From Pteria penguin (taxonomy: Eukaryota > Mollusca > Bivalvia > Pterioida > Pteriidae): DNA of 64,000 nucleotides. Below, piece after piece: positions 15,001-24,533 of the stretch. A model generated the notes under the pieces. The model did no database searches. It was given only the letters and a program-made list of their open reading frames with translations, and was not told the DNA's origin. Location: the NCBI GenBank assembly GCA_035048485.1, contig CM068582.1, positions 17,673,269 through 17,737,268 of the forward strand, read 5' to 3'. The position numbers and the translations under genes are program-made. Every line of letters begins with the position of its first letter. Position 1 is the stretch's first letter.

Positions 15001-17900
15001 ACACCGTAATGGTCAAGATGTCAATCAATTATTAGTCAATCACTTTTCAACGTGCCGGACGTAGGGAGTGTAACAAAACCAATCAACTCGAAATTAGACT
15101 TTACAGTTATCTACTCACTCTAAATACGGAGTGAAATTTATATGGGGCCTTAGGGACATCGGATTGATACACGTATATATATATTGTGATATTTCCAGGA
15201 TGGTTTAAGCATTGTAACCTAGTTAACTATAGACTCTTCTATTTAATATGCAATGTCACGAAATGAGGCCTCGTGGAGCCTTGATAACCTCGCAACAGAC
15301 CGGGGAGGGAGGGGGGGGGGGGGTGGTTCTCTTTAGAGGGTATGCGATTCTACTATATATGTGCATAAATACATGGATAGATGGCCTTTGTCGGTACATC
15401 ATGACAACTTTTATGTATAATAGATACCGTGAATTCCATTGAATGATATACCATGAACACTACACCCTCTAAAATCAGCTGGGACTTCAGAGTTTAGAAC
15501 GTTGAATTGTTATCATTGATGATAAATATAAGAAACTGAGGAAGCGCGGACACCGGATTCAAAGGAATTAAGTAATGTAGATTATCGTAGAATGTTTCAT
15601 TGACAAGACATGATGATGTTACTTGTATGATTGTGGCATCTGTCCTGTGCATTACGTAAGAGATCACAGCACCATACAGCGCGGGGATAAGTTCAGATAC
15701 TTTGCTAGCATTAGAATTTCAATCAAAGGTGAAAAGTTCCGTTTCAATATATACGTGATAGGTATATTCTGTAAGTTTAAAAGAATAAAAATAAACCAAC
15801 TCGTGGGAGGATATGTATGACAATGTTCTTTTAAGGGTTTACAATTGGCCCCGTTTTCTTTCACATGGCGTTCATACTTATATTAAAGGATATAAAAAGC
15901 CACCTTGTTAAACCCCTTTTCTAAAGAGGGCGACTTGATGTGTCTCTGTTCCTTTTTTATAACTCCCATATTGCGTTCCCCTTCATCCCATGCATTCAAT
16001 CAACACTTGTATTTATTTAGACATCAGTCGTCTTCCTTAAATGGGTATGCCTTTTATCACAATGTAAGCAGTAAAGCATTGATATTTCCCTGTGCAACGG
16101 TACAAAAAATCGTCCATTAATGACCTGTAGGGGTCCCAGACGGCATGCATCTCTGGCGCGAATCATCAATCTACAGTAATGATACGACGTTGATTTCTAA
16201 TATCGGTTGATTTTCTTATTTCACTCACATATTAGAATTTGAACTTCAAACATTTATTATTGATCATAGTACGAATGTTTCCTGTTTTTCGGCATCCCTG
16301 TGTGAAATCTGGACTCGTCTTTCATCTTGGCTGATCACGTGATCATGCTTAATCAAATTCATCCAATCGGACAACGATATTAATCAAGGTGTTAAGAATC
16401 ATACGACCAATACATTTCGCGCAGTAATCACCGTTATACACGTGTTAAATAGCGTATTCTTACACGTACTTGATTAATGATTCACCAATCACAACATGTA
16501 CTAATTCCTCGTTTCACCGATGAAATCCAAAGCAATCGCTAAAACTTCGTGTTTCTATTCGCCACCCATTCGCATTATTCAGTAGATACGCATTTCAAAT
16601 ATTTTATTGCAGTATAAAACGTCACCTTTTTAACATTCTCTTAGCTTCAAGAGGCAATGAACCACGAAATGACACCGTTCTGGTCAAGATGTCAATTATT
16701 CAATTATTAGTCAATCACTTTTCAACGTGCCGGACGTACGGAGTGTAAGAAAACTTATCAACTCGAAATTAGACTTTACAGTTAAGTACTCACTCTAAAT
16801 ACGGAATGAAATTTAGATGGGGCCTTAGGGACATGGGATTGATATACGTATATATATATTGTGATATTTCCAGGATAGTTTAAGCATTGTAACCTAGTAA
16901 ACTTTAGACTCCAGTATTTAATATGCAATGACACGAAATGAGGCCTCGTGGAGCCTTGATAACCTCGCAACAGACCGGGGAGGGAGGGGGGGTGGTTCTC
17001 TTTAGAGGGTATGCGATTCTACTATATATGTGCATAAATACATGGATAGATGGCCTTTGTCGGTACATCATGACAACTTTTATGTATAATAGATACCGTG
17101 AATTCTATTGAATGATATACCATGAACACTACACCCTCTAAAATCAGCTGGGACTTCAGAGTTTAGAACGTTGAATTGTTATCATTGATGATAGATATAA
17201 GAAACTGAAGAAGCGCGGACACCGGATTCAAAGGAATTAAGTAATGTAGATTATCGTAGAATGTTTCATTGACAAGACATGATGATGTTACTTGTATGAT
17301 TGTGGCATCTGTCCTGTGCACTACGTAAGAGATCACAGCACCATACAGCGCGGGGATAAGTTCAGATACTTTGCTAGCATTAGAATTTCAATCAAAGGTG
17401 AAAAGTTCCGTTTTAATATATACGTGATAGGTATATTCTGTAAGTTTAAAAGAATAAAAATAAACCAACTCGTGGGAGGATATGTATGACAATGTTCTTT
17501 TAAGGGTTTACAATTGACCCAATTTTCTTTCACATGGCGTTAATACTTATAATAAAGGGTATAAAAAGCCACCTTGTTACCCCCCTCTTTTTTTTAAAGA
17601 GGGTGACTTGAGGTGTCATGAGTCAACGTCCATAAATCAGTATGCCTTTATCACAACATAAGCAGTAAAGCATTGATATTTCCCTGTGCAATAGAACAAA
17701 AAATCGTCCATTAATGACCTGTAGGTGTCCTAGACGGCATGCATCTTTGGCGCAAATTATCAATCTACAGTAATGATAGGACGTGGATTTCTAATATCGG
17801 TTGAATTTCTTAGTTCACTCAAACATTAGAATTTGAAATTCAAACATTTATTATTGATCATAGTACGAATGTTTCCTGTTTTTCTGCATCCCAATGTGAA
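1..17900. repeat. Satellite array, ~1.66-kb monomers
   Basis: A head-to-tail array of a monomer of about 1,660-1,670 bp. Using the word CATCCAATCGG as a marker, monomers begin at about 2, 1671, 2923, 4770, 6440, 8108, 9765, 11425, 13090, 14689 and 16360; the last is partial and diverged. Spacing is constant except where monomer 2 has lost about 410 bp (junction near 2737), monomer 3 carries a SINE, and monomer 9 has lost about 64 bp (near 14245). The array enters from outside the left edge. Each monomer has a variable-length G run, a TATAAAAAG box and usually the palindrome TGATCACGTGATCA. Short open frames of 60-71 codons recur in every monomer only because the monomers are nearly identical; I see no protein-family signal and do not call genes here. 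Confidence 0.97.
3867..4064 (+). mobile_element. tRNA-derived SINE with 12-bp target duplication
   Basis: The insert spans about 3879-4052 and is flanked by a 12-bp direct repeat, TCCTGTGCATTA, at 3867-3878 and 4053-4064. The head resembles a tRNA, with an A-box-like GTGTGGTGTAGTGG and a B box GGTTCGATTCC followed by its complementary stem. The body is short and the tail is (CAAC)n/(CAAT)n-like, preceded by GCGACGTAAAACACC. The other monomers of the satellite read straight through this site, so the empty site is available for comparison. It lacks the long central domain of the two other SINEs in this window, so it is a different family with a related tail. Confidence 0.93.
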
Positions 17901-17905
17901 ATCAG
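17560..17905 (+). repeat. Terminal, diverged satellite monomer segment
   Basis: The last in-register part of the array. Compared with internal monomers it has a rearranged and shortened stretch at about 17578-17640, extra point changes, and loses similarity near 17,900 after the block corresponding to the 'CTGTTTTTCGGCATCCC' region. This is the right border of the homogenised array. Confidence 0.8.
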
Positions 17906-18215
17906 GGATGGATATAAGACATGGAGTCTTCAACAAGTTCGGTAAAGGGACGCGGATAAATCGGTCTTGAAATACGGGGTAATGGGCATGGATTGACAAA
18001 TGCATTGTGTAAGGTATTATTTCCGATGTCGAACTATGTGGCACTGAGGTGAAATTGTGCAAATTCCCGATTTCAATGGCCGAAACGAGTGTCTGAATCG
18101 GTGGTAATTTTGCTTCCAAAATCGTTGTATACCTTTCTTTTTTCTTTGGTGTATACCCCTGGGGCATAAATGATGTTTGTTGTGGACATACAAAGCTTCA
18201 AATACCTTTGTTTGT
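17906..18215 (-). other. Non-satellite segment with an unrecognised open frame
   Basis: About 310 bp between the array border and a decayed monomer, with no similarity to the monomer that I can see. On the minus strand an open frame of 113 codons (17,826-18,167) covers most of it. The first ~90 residues have a mixed, protein-like composition with no low-complexity bias (for example the stretch HYPVFQDRFIRVPLPNLL), then the frame runs into satellite sequence. I recognise no domain. It may be a fragment of a mobile element protein inserted at the array edge, or chance. Confidence 0.3.
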
Positions 18216-18960
18216 ATTAATTTGAATTGACACGAAATGAGGCCTCGTGCATCCATCATAACCTCGAAACAGTACCGGATTGGGGTTGGACGTCTTAAGA
18301 GGGTATGCGATTCTAATATATGTATATGTATGAAGCAATGGCGGATTAAGGATTTCTGAAAGGGGGGGGGGGAGTTCGACATGTATATTAGTCAAACTAC
18401 TTAGCCATTTTGCAAAATCTGACTTCGTTAGAAGTTTGCAGATTATTGTGCTTTAAACACCACGGGACGGAGCACTAACAGTAACCACGTGAAACTAATT
18501 CCTGCATAAATACTGCTACTCGACATTTATATATTGTACAACTCATGGGATTTGGTAAGCCTGTTTTCATAAAATAACCCTCGAGATGTTGATATTTTAC
18601 TACAATAAAAAAGGCAAATGGCGTCCATTAAAACCTGTAGGGAGGTATGAAGGCATTCGTTGTCATGGCGATTCATAAGACTACAGCATTTTACCATGTT
18701 TCTTTCCATACCGTAAAGAACATCTTAGAGAACATTACATAAGAAAATTGAAACTTTAAATATTAGAAGTTTATAAAATGTTGGTTATTTTGGCATTCCT
18801 TTGTGAAACTTGGACTCATCTTGCTGTTTTCATTTATGTGCGCATGCCCGATAATCACGTGCCTGTTAGTAATCAGTAAAGGCCAATCGATCCAATGATA
18901 TTCAAAGCCATACGTCCAAGACATTTTATGCAATTATCTTATTTTAATCACATAAGGGTG
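18216..18960 (+). repeat. Decayed satellite monomer outside the array
   Basis: Three blocks in the same order as in the monomer remain recognisable. 18,228-18,330 contains ACACGAAATGAGGCCTCGTG and GAGGGTATGCGATTCTA. 18,600-18,700 matches the region around GTCCATTAATGACCTGTAGG. 18,790-18,950 matches the region with GTGAAATCTGGACTC, the CACGTG site and ATACGACCAATACATTT. The sequence between is diverged and interrupted by a G-run MITE fragment. I read this as an old monomer that escaped homogenisation. Confidence 0.75.
18336..18422 (+). mobile_element. Fragment of a G-run MITE (hAT-like ends)
   Basis: CAATGGCGGATTAAGG followed by a run of G and then a block matching the copies at 45,210-45,354 and 51,979-52,136 (CAGTGGCGGATCCAGG, G run, GTATTAGCCAA.. 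and GCCATTTT..). Only the left half is recognisable here. Inserted in the decayed satellite monomer. Confidence 0.6.
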
Positions 18961-19224
18961 TCGAGGTAATTGCCCTTGAAATGGCAATGTATTAATGGTC
19001 TACAGGATAATAAAGGAATTATCTATGAATCAATTATTCATTCATAAATGTTTAAAAGGTAAATGAACGGATACTTACTATTAAAAACTAGGTGACTACC
19101 GTCAATTATGTAACAAAAATAAATAATGATAAATCACGTAACCTTTGAATATTTACTTATGCACGGCTGTAAAAGCTGGAATCTGGCTGCAGTCCGTGAC
19201 GTCACTATTAATATTGATCTTCCA
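18961..19224. other. Unannotated AT-rich stretch
   Basis: No open frame, RNA gene or repeat recognised between the decayed monomer and the 32-bp minisatellite. Confidence 0.6.
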
Positions 19225-19475
19225 TTTCATACCCACTGTAGATTAAGTCGGTTTTCATACCCACTGTAGATTAAGTCGATTTTCATACTCACTGTAGATT
19301 TAGTCGGTTTCAATCTCACTGTAGATTTAGTCGATTTTCATACTCGCTGTCAATTTAGTCGGTTTTCATACTCACTGTAGATTTAGTCGGTTTTCATACT
19401 CGCTGTCAATTTAGTCGGTTTTCATACTCACTGTAGATTTAGTCGGTTTTTACATCACTGTAAATTTAGTGGGTT
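19225..19475 (+). repeat. 32-bp minisatellite
   Basis: About eight tandem copies of a unit of about 32 bp built on TTTTCATACTCACTGTAGAT followed by TTAGTCGG. Alternating variants (CACTGTAGA and CGCTGTCAA) give a partial dimeric pattern in the middle of the array. Confidence 0.92.
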
Positions 19476-21702
19476 TGGAGAAGCTAATCGCATTTGAAAG
19501 GATAGTGTTTTTTAAAATCTTTTACCAATTAATAATGAAAAGTGTGACCTTCACCTTCAACAATATCAATGTACTGAATAAAAACCTTACGGAGAAGAGA
19601 CTTAGGTAAACCTTTCTCGAATATTAACCTGAATTCCTAGGTTGCCTCTAACATCTAGGCTGAAATAGGTACAAAAGATGGTCACCCTCTAGGTCATCAT
19701 GTTTGTACTCGGCTGCAATCTGATTCCTTAGCTTGCCATGTCTTGGTAACTCTCTGTGTTGCAGGTATTAAATGATTTCTTTAAAATCTGAGCGTTCATA
19801 TTAGAGCCTGAAAAGCTCAGAGTGGTTCCATGGTATAATCTGATACTGATCTGGTCCAGTAGCAACAATCTCAGTATCATCCTGGCTGTAGAACAGGTTT
19901 ACTGGTTGCTTACCATAGGTCAGATTGTTTATATATATATAGCCTATTATATTTATATAGCCTATATACATAATGTGTTAAAAATGCGGTACTCTGTTTT
20001 TCTAGATTAGGATTCTATTATGCAGAATAATATGAAAATTACTTATAAATCTAACAAAAGAGATACCCAATGGATCTGCCATATTTTTATTACTTTAGAA
20101 AAAAGGGCACATAACACAACACTTTAAGAAAGCTAGACTCTTGTTCATCTAGAATTGTGTTTGTGTGAACAAGGTGACCTAGTGTATTTGAACCTACTAC
20201 CATCCTTGTCCATAAGTCAACAGCTTGTAGCTGCAAAGTGCATGTGTACTAGCGTACGAGATGATTGAAGGTGGACGCCGGATAGCGATGTACACGTGTT
20301 ACGCCATAATTTGAAACATCTGCTTTATCTCAGAACAGAGACGTTAATTTATAGAATAAATTGCTTAATAAATTGCTAAATTCTTTCTCATTTTCAACAT
20401 ACAGATAATAAAGTCCTTCAAAGGGAAGTAGATACAAGCATACACAGGGTGGCCAAGGACCCTGGAAAACGGGGGAAATGATGATAATTAGGGAAATTGA
20501 TAAAAATAAGAAAATAAAGATAAAATTCGGGAAATTTACAGTTTGTTGTTCAAATAATGTTGGCTACTGGTGTTTCCCTTTTCTTTGAAATCTTAAATGA
20601 ATATATAATATGAATATATCTAATGTATGTCGAAGTGGTAATTATTTCTTTCGCTCTCAGTGCACATAAAGTTAAACCGTGTTGTTTAAAGACAATGTAT
20701 ATCAAATGTACTATGGTATTGTAAGTTTATTTTTCTAACCCATAGAAATACATTACAGTGCTATGACCATTCATGTTCTAATGCAAGTCTTTGTACAAAT
20801 CAGCAAATTTCATCAAAACTTGAATCTGTTCATCTTAGTACTACCTGTATGATTCTTAGAAAGACATGTATGTGTATGTAGATAAACTTGTGCTTGCTAA
20901 TAGCATCACATGACTAATAATCTTAGCTAACTGTATTACTATATATTGATATTGTTGAACCACAAAGATACAGTTAGATGATTCTTAAAAAAGAAGGTAA
21001 AACTGTAATTCAACAATTATTCTTCAAATTCATACGCTTAGACTATTGGATTCCATTTTTTTCACTTGATAAAGGCCAGGATGACGAAAATTCGTGAGAA
21101 AGAGCGTTGTTATTTTTTCATACTTTCTTCTTTCGTTTACTTTCTTATGCATTGATCCCGCCCTTTTAAGTTCGAGGTTATTTTTTGTAATCTTTCTGTG
21201 GCATGTTACCAGATTAGTTAAAGTTGCGAGTCTGGATTCGAACCTCGGCGTAAAGCAAATATAGCAAATTCACATTCCAGCGGTTAATGATGAAATCTTC
21301 AATCTTCGGAATCGTCTCTTTTCCAGAACGAGCAAACTTGTAAAATATAATTTTGATTATTCCTATCCCGATTTGAGTATTCCTATTTCATTAATAGCAA
21401 GAGAATAATGAGAAAAAGTCATCTATAGCTTTTTGTGGTCAAAAGGTAGACAACAAAAAGTATCGATGTTAACGCTTTTCTCCAGGCACGATAGTCTTTA
21501 AAATATCTTCTATATTTCATACAAAGCTAACGGTGGTATAGAACAAGAGATCAGAGGTAACACTAAATGTATTCAGTTATTATTGTTTCAGTTAAAGTCA
21601 GAGAATGATAAGAGGATGACTAGACTGAATCGAGACATCATCTATTAGATAAGTTAATTCAGCTTCTAAGCACACAAAATACCAAAGAACTATGTGGCTT
21701 AC
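19476..21702. other. Intergenic, no gene seen
   Basis: AT-rich unique-looking DNA. Open frames are short and without domain signal. The only structured item is a hammerhead-ribozyme-like core near 21,066-21,104, reported separately. A tRNA B-box-like word (GATTCGAACCTC near 21,234) occurs without a convincing A box. Confidence 0.6.
21066..21104 (+). other. Degenerate hammerhead-ribozyme-like core
   Basis: TTGATAAAGGCCAGGATGAC followed directly by GAAA has the order CUGAUGA-like, stem-loop, GAAA that is typical of the type I hammerhead motifs found in Penelope-like elements. Two positions of the CUGAUGA box and two stem II pairs are off consensus, so it is unlikely to be active. It lies about 0.6 kb from the reverse transcriptase fragment at 21,843-22,389 but on the opposite strand. 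Confidence 0.25.
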
Positions 21703-22158
21703 TGTCCGCGCCACTCACTCTGGAAACTGGAAAATCTGTATTTTCAGTTATTCATCTTCAGAATAATTTCAAAAAGGCAAAACCATTCGATAGATCTTGT
21801 TTAGTCGTAACTATTGGTGTATGGTATATGGTTGTATGAAGTGTAAAGATGATGGATAAATCAAAATCATAAGTCTAAAAATCATGACCAGAGGACATAC
21901 AAAATCAGTGAAAATGAAAAACAAGTGGAAAATAACAAAATATGTCTACTTGAAGAGCATTTGTGAACCCCTGTGATGGAGTGAGATCAGGTGCCCGAGA
22001 GTGAGCATCTCCTGCTTGCTAGCAACACCCGTCACATATACCCAGTAGAAAGAGTCAAATCGTGTAAATTCCATATGTATTTATATATGGAGAAGTCAAA
22101 GTAGGTAACCTTCTAGTATAGAAGGTGTCAAATCTGTGTAAAATGATCGGAATCGGTC

Positions 22159-22389
22159 TCAGTCCAGAATATCATTTAAATGTCTGGATAACGAGATATC
22201 ATATGGAGTAATAAGAGTCTCGTAACGACCGTAGAACTTCCTCAGTGACGTTGCTAGTCTAGTACATATATAATCCTGGTTGAGCAGCTTAACTAAAAGT
22301 CGCCTAGCCCTCAGAACAAAGTCATTGTAATTTGAACATGCTCTGGAATAACGTGTTAACTGAGATATGAGTACTCCAGAAGCGTTCAT
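22159..22389 (-). pseudogene. Reverse transcriptase C-terminal fragment
   Basis: About 70 residues that match the C-terminal third of the reverse transcriptase at 30,503-31,141, including ISQLTRYSRACSNYNDFVLR and RKFYGRYETLITPYDISLSR, both ending at the same stop. The catalytic YxDD part is missing: similarity stops abruptly near 22,385, next to a poly-A run and a hairpin. The untranslated tail downstream (to about 21,843) is also shared with the other copy. A dead 5'-truncated copy of a retroelement; the Penelope-like class is my best guess but not proven. Confidence 0.8.
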
Positions 22390-22406
22390 ATTTTAAAGAA
22401 AAAAAA

Positions 22407-22539
22407 AATCAATTTTAGATGGGGCGATTTCCATGTTAAATTTTGACGTGACATCGCCAAGTTTCCCATAGACTCAATGTTAAACATCGGCGACGTCACG
22501 TCAAAATTAACATAGAAAACGCCGTATCTAAAATGATTT
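22407..22539. repeat. ~50-bp inverted repeat (hairpin)
   Basis: Arms 22,407-22,458 and 22,489-22,539 are complementary with few mismatches; the inner part pairs AATTTTGACGTGACATCGCC with its complement, leaving about 30 bp as loop. It looks like a small palindromic MITE inserted at the 5' truncation point of the reverse transcriptase fragment. Confidence 0.8.
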
Positions 22540-22697
22540 TCCCTATAAAATACGAATGCTTCTTCGTAGAAACATATAACATACACAAAAAGTTACGACT
22601 AAACAAGATCTGTCGATTGATATTAATTTTGTAAAACAAAGATAAATAAGTGAAAATCCCGGTCTTTCGGTTTACAAAGTGAGTGGCGCGAACAGTA

Positions 22698-23074
22698 GGT
22701 AAATTTATTTTTCATGCCACCAAATTAAGAACTGATTCATGTGTATAAACATCTATAATACTTCATTGTTTATTTGTATCTTCTGTGTGTATGTCTGATA
22801 TACAATCTACGTCAAATACTATTTATCATATTTTTATATGAAACCTGAATTTATACTTATATATGTTCATGTTTTAACTTAGCTTAACGATTAATTTATA
22901 TATTTTCATATACATTTAATCATAAGTGTATGCCCATGCACTTAATTATTCCATCGTCTTCTTATATACTTGACATCAAGTGTGTTACATACTTTTAATT
23001 AATTCTGTAATGTATTTATATGTCTATAAGCTGTACAGCTTCTGATGAATAAATAATACAATACACTGCAAACT
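22698..23074. other. AT-rich spacer
   Basis: Very AT-rich DNA with no coding frame or repeat recognised. Confidence 0.6.
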
Positions 23075-23295
23075 GGGTCCGGCGCCATAAACTGAGTATA
23101 TACTTAAGTCAAAATTTTATATTCTTCTGTTCATCAATGAATTAACAAATGGGATATGGATTTTATTTAGTTTCATTCTGTTGATAAATAGAATTAAAGC
23201 ATTCTGCACGAGAATTTATTTGAACGTTTGACAATCGAATAAATTAAAATGAAATATTTGACTTAAGAATATTCTCAGTTTATGGCACCGGACCC
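23075..23295. mobile_element. MITE with ~40-bp terminal inverted repeats
   Basis: GGGTCCGGCGCCATAAACTG at the left end is complementary to the right end (CTCAGTTTATGGCACCGGAC..), and pairing continues through ATACTTAAGTCAAA for about 40 bp. The 221-bp element has no coding capacity. Family unknown; no clear target duplication. Confidence 0.8.
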
Positions 23296-24108
23296 TGATA
23301 TTCAAATCCTCTTTTTTCAATATCCGAATTTTGAAATATTTTGTGTACTTTCAACTTTCACAAAATAACGCAATACATAACTGCATCACATATAATGACG
23401 TAACACCATAATATGAAGATGCATTTTGTCCATCGTATAATTACGGGGCGGTACATTTCAATAATAATGACAAAGCATATCATCTTATTACGGAGCGGTA
23501 CATTACAATAATAATGACAAAGCGTATCATCTAACTACGCAGCGGTACATTACAATAATAATGACAAAGCCTATGATCTTACTACGAAGCGATACATTAC
23601 AATATTAATGACAAAGCGTATCATCTAACTACGCAGCGGTATATTACAATAATAATGACAAAGCCTATGATCTAACTACGGAGCGGTACATTACAATAAT
23701 AATGACAAGGTCTACCATCTAACTACGGAGCGGTACATAACAATAATAATGACAAAGCGTATCATCCCACTACGGAGCGGTATATTACAATAATAATGAC
23801 AAAACGAATCATCTAACTACGGAGCGGTACACTACAATAATAATGACAAAGCGTATCATCTAACTACGGAGCGGTACACTACAATAATAATGAGAGTCTA
23901 CCATCTAACTACGGAGCGGTCCATTACAATAATAATGACAAAGCGTATCATCGAATTTCGGAGCGGTACATAACAATAAAAATGACAAAGCATATCATCT
24001 AACTACAGAGCGGTCCTTTACAATAATAATGACAAGGTCTACCATCTAACTACGGAGCGGTACATTTCAATAATAATGACAAAGCGTATCATCTAACTAC
24101 GGAGCGGT

Positions 24109-24533
24109 AAATTATAATATTAGTGCATCACATGATAAATCCTTGGAAATTCATTGGTTAACCACGCCGGAACTATGAAGTGATAGTGCCCGGTCCGGGC
24201 ACTATTGCTTTTTGCTCGACTGAGCTACGTCCCTCGGCGAGGTTTATAGGTGGCGCCGTGTAATTGTAAACAGACGACATCAAGCAGGCTGTACATGTAG
24301 AAAATGTGCTGTTGGAGTAAAATACACTATGGTATCTCCATAAAACATTTAATTATGCTGCAATTAAGGTCATGTGATGCACTACACCTATTAATGCCTG
24401 TTTTTGTGGGTACTATGCTCTCTCAGTGTTGCTTTGGGAAGGTAAATAGTGCCTTCGCTATCGCTCGGGGACTATTCCTTCCCAAAGCAACACTATGAGA
24501 GCAAAGTATCCACAAAAACAGGCATTAATAGGT
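24109..24533. repeat. Hairpin-bearing insert, copy 1
   Basis: A ~420-bp block that breaks the 47-bp array. It contains a near-perfect short palindrome ATAGTGCCCGG-T-CCGGGCACTAT (24,183-24,205). It also contains a long inverted repeat of about 60-65 bp arms, 24,387-24,452 and 24,467-24,533, including GGCATTAATAGG and GCTTTGGGAAGG, with a loop of about 14 bases. No coding signal. An almost identical block lies at 26,877-27,300. Confidence 0.9.

Larger units (their letters stand above)
21703..22697 (-). mobile_element. TIR-bounded element carrying a reverse transcriptase tail
   Basis: The ends are inverted repeats: ACTGTCCGCGCCACTCACT at 21,703-21,721 matches the complement of 22,679-22,697 at all but one base. 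The similarity continues inward, with gaps, for about 130-150 bp on each side, including AGATCTTGTTTAGTCGTAAC. Inside, on the minus strand, is a 3' piece of a reverse transcriptase element (22,389 down to about 21,843) whose relative lies inverted at 30,368-31,470. A second, internal inverted repeat sits at 22,407-22,539. No convincing target duplication is visible. Confidence 0.75.

Noticed and set aside
24304..24498. 64-codon frame in the hairpin block
   Set aside because: It runs through the left hairpin arm, has no domain signal, and is disrupted by the missing G in the second copy of the block.
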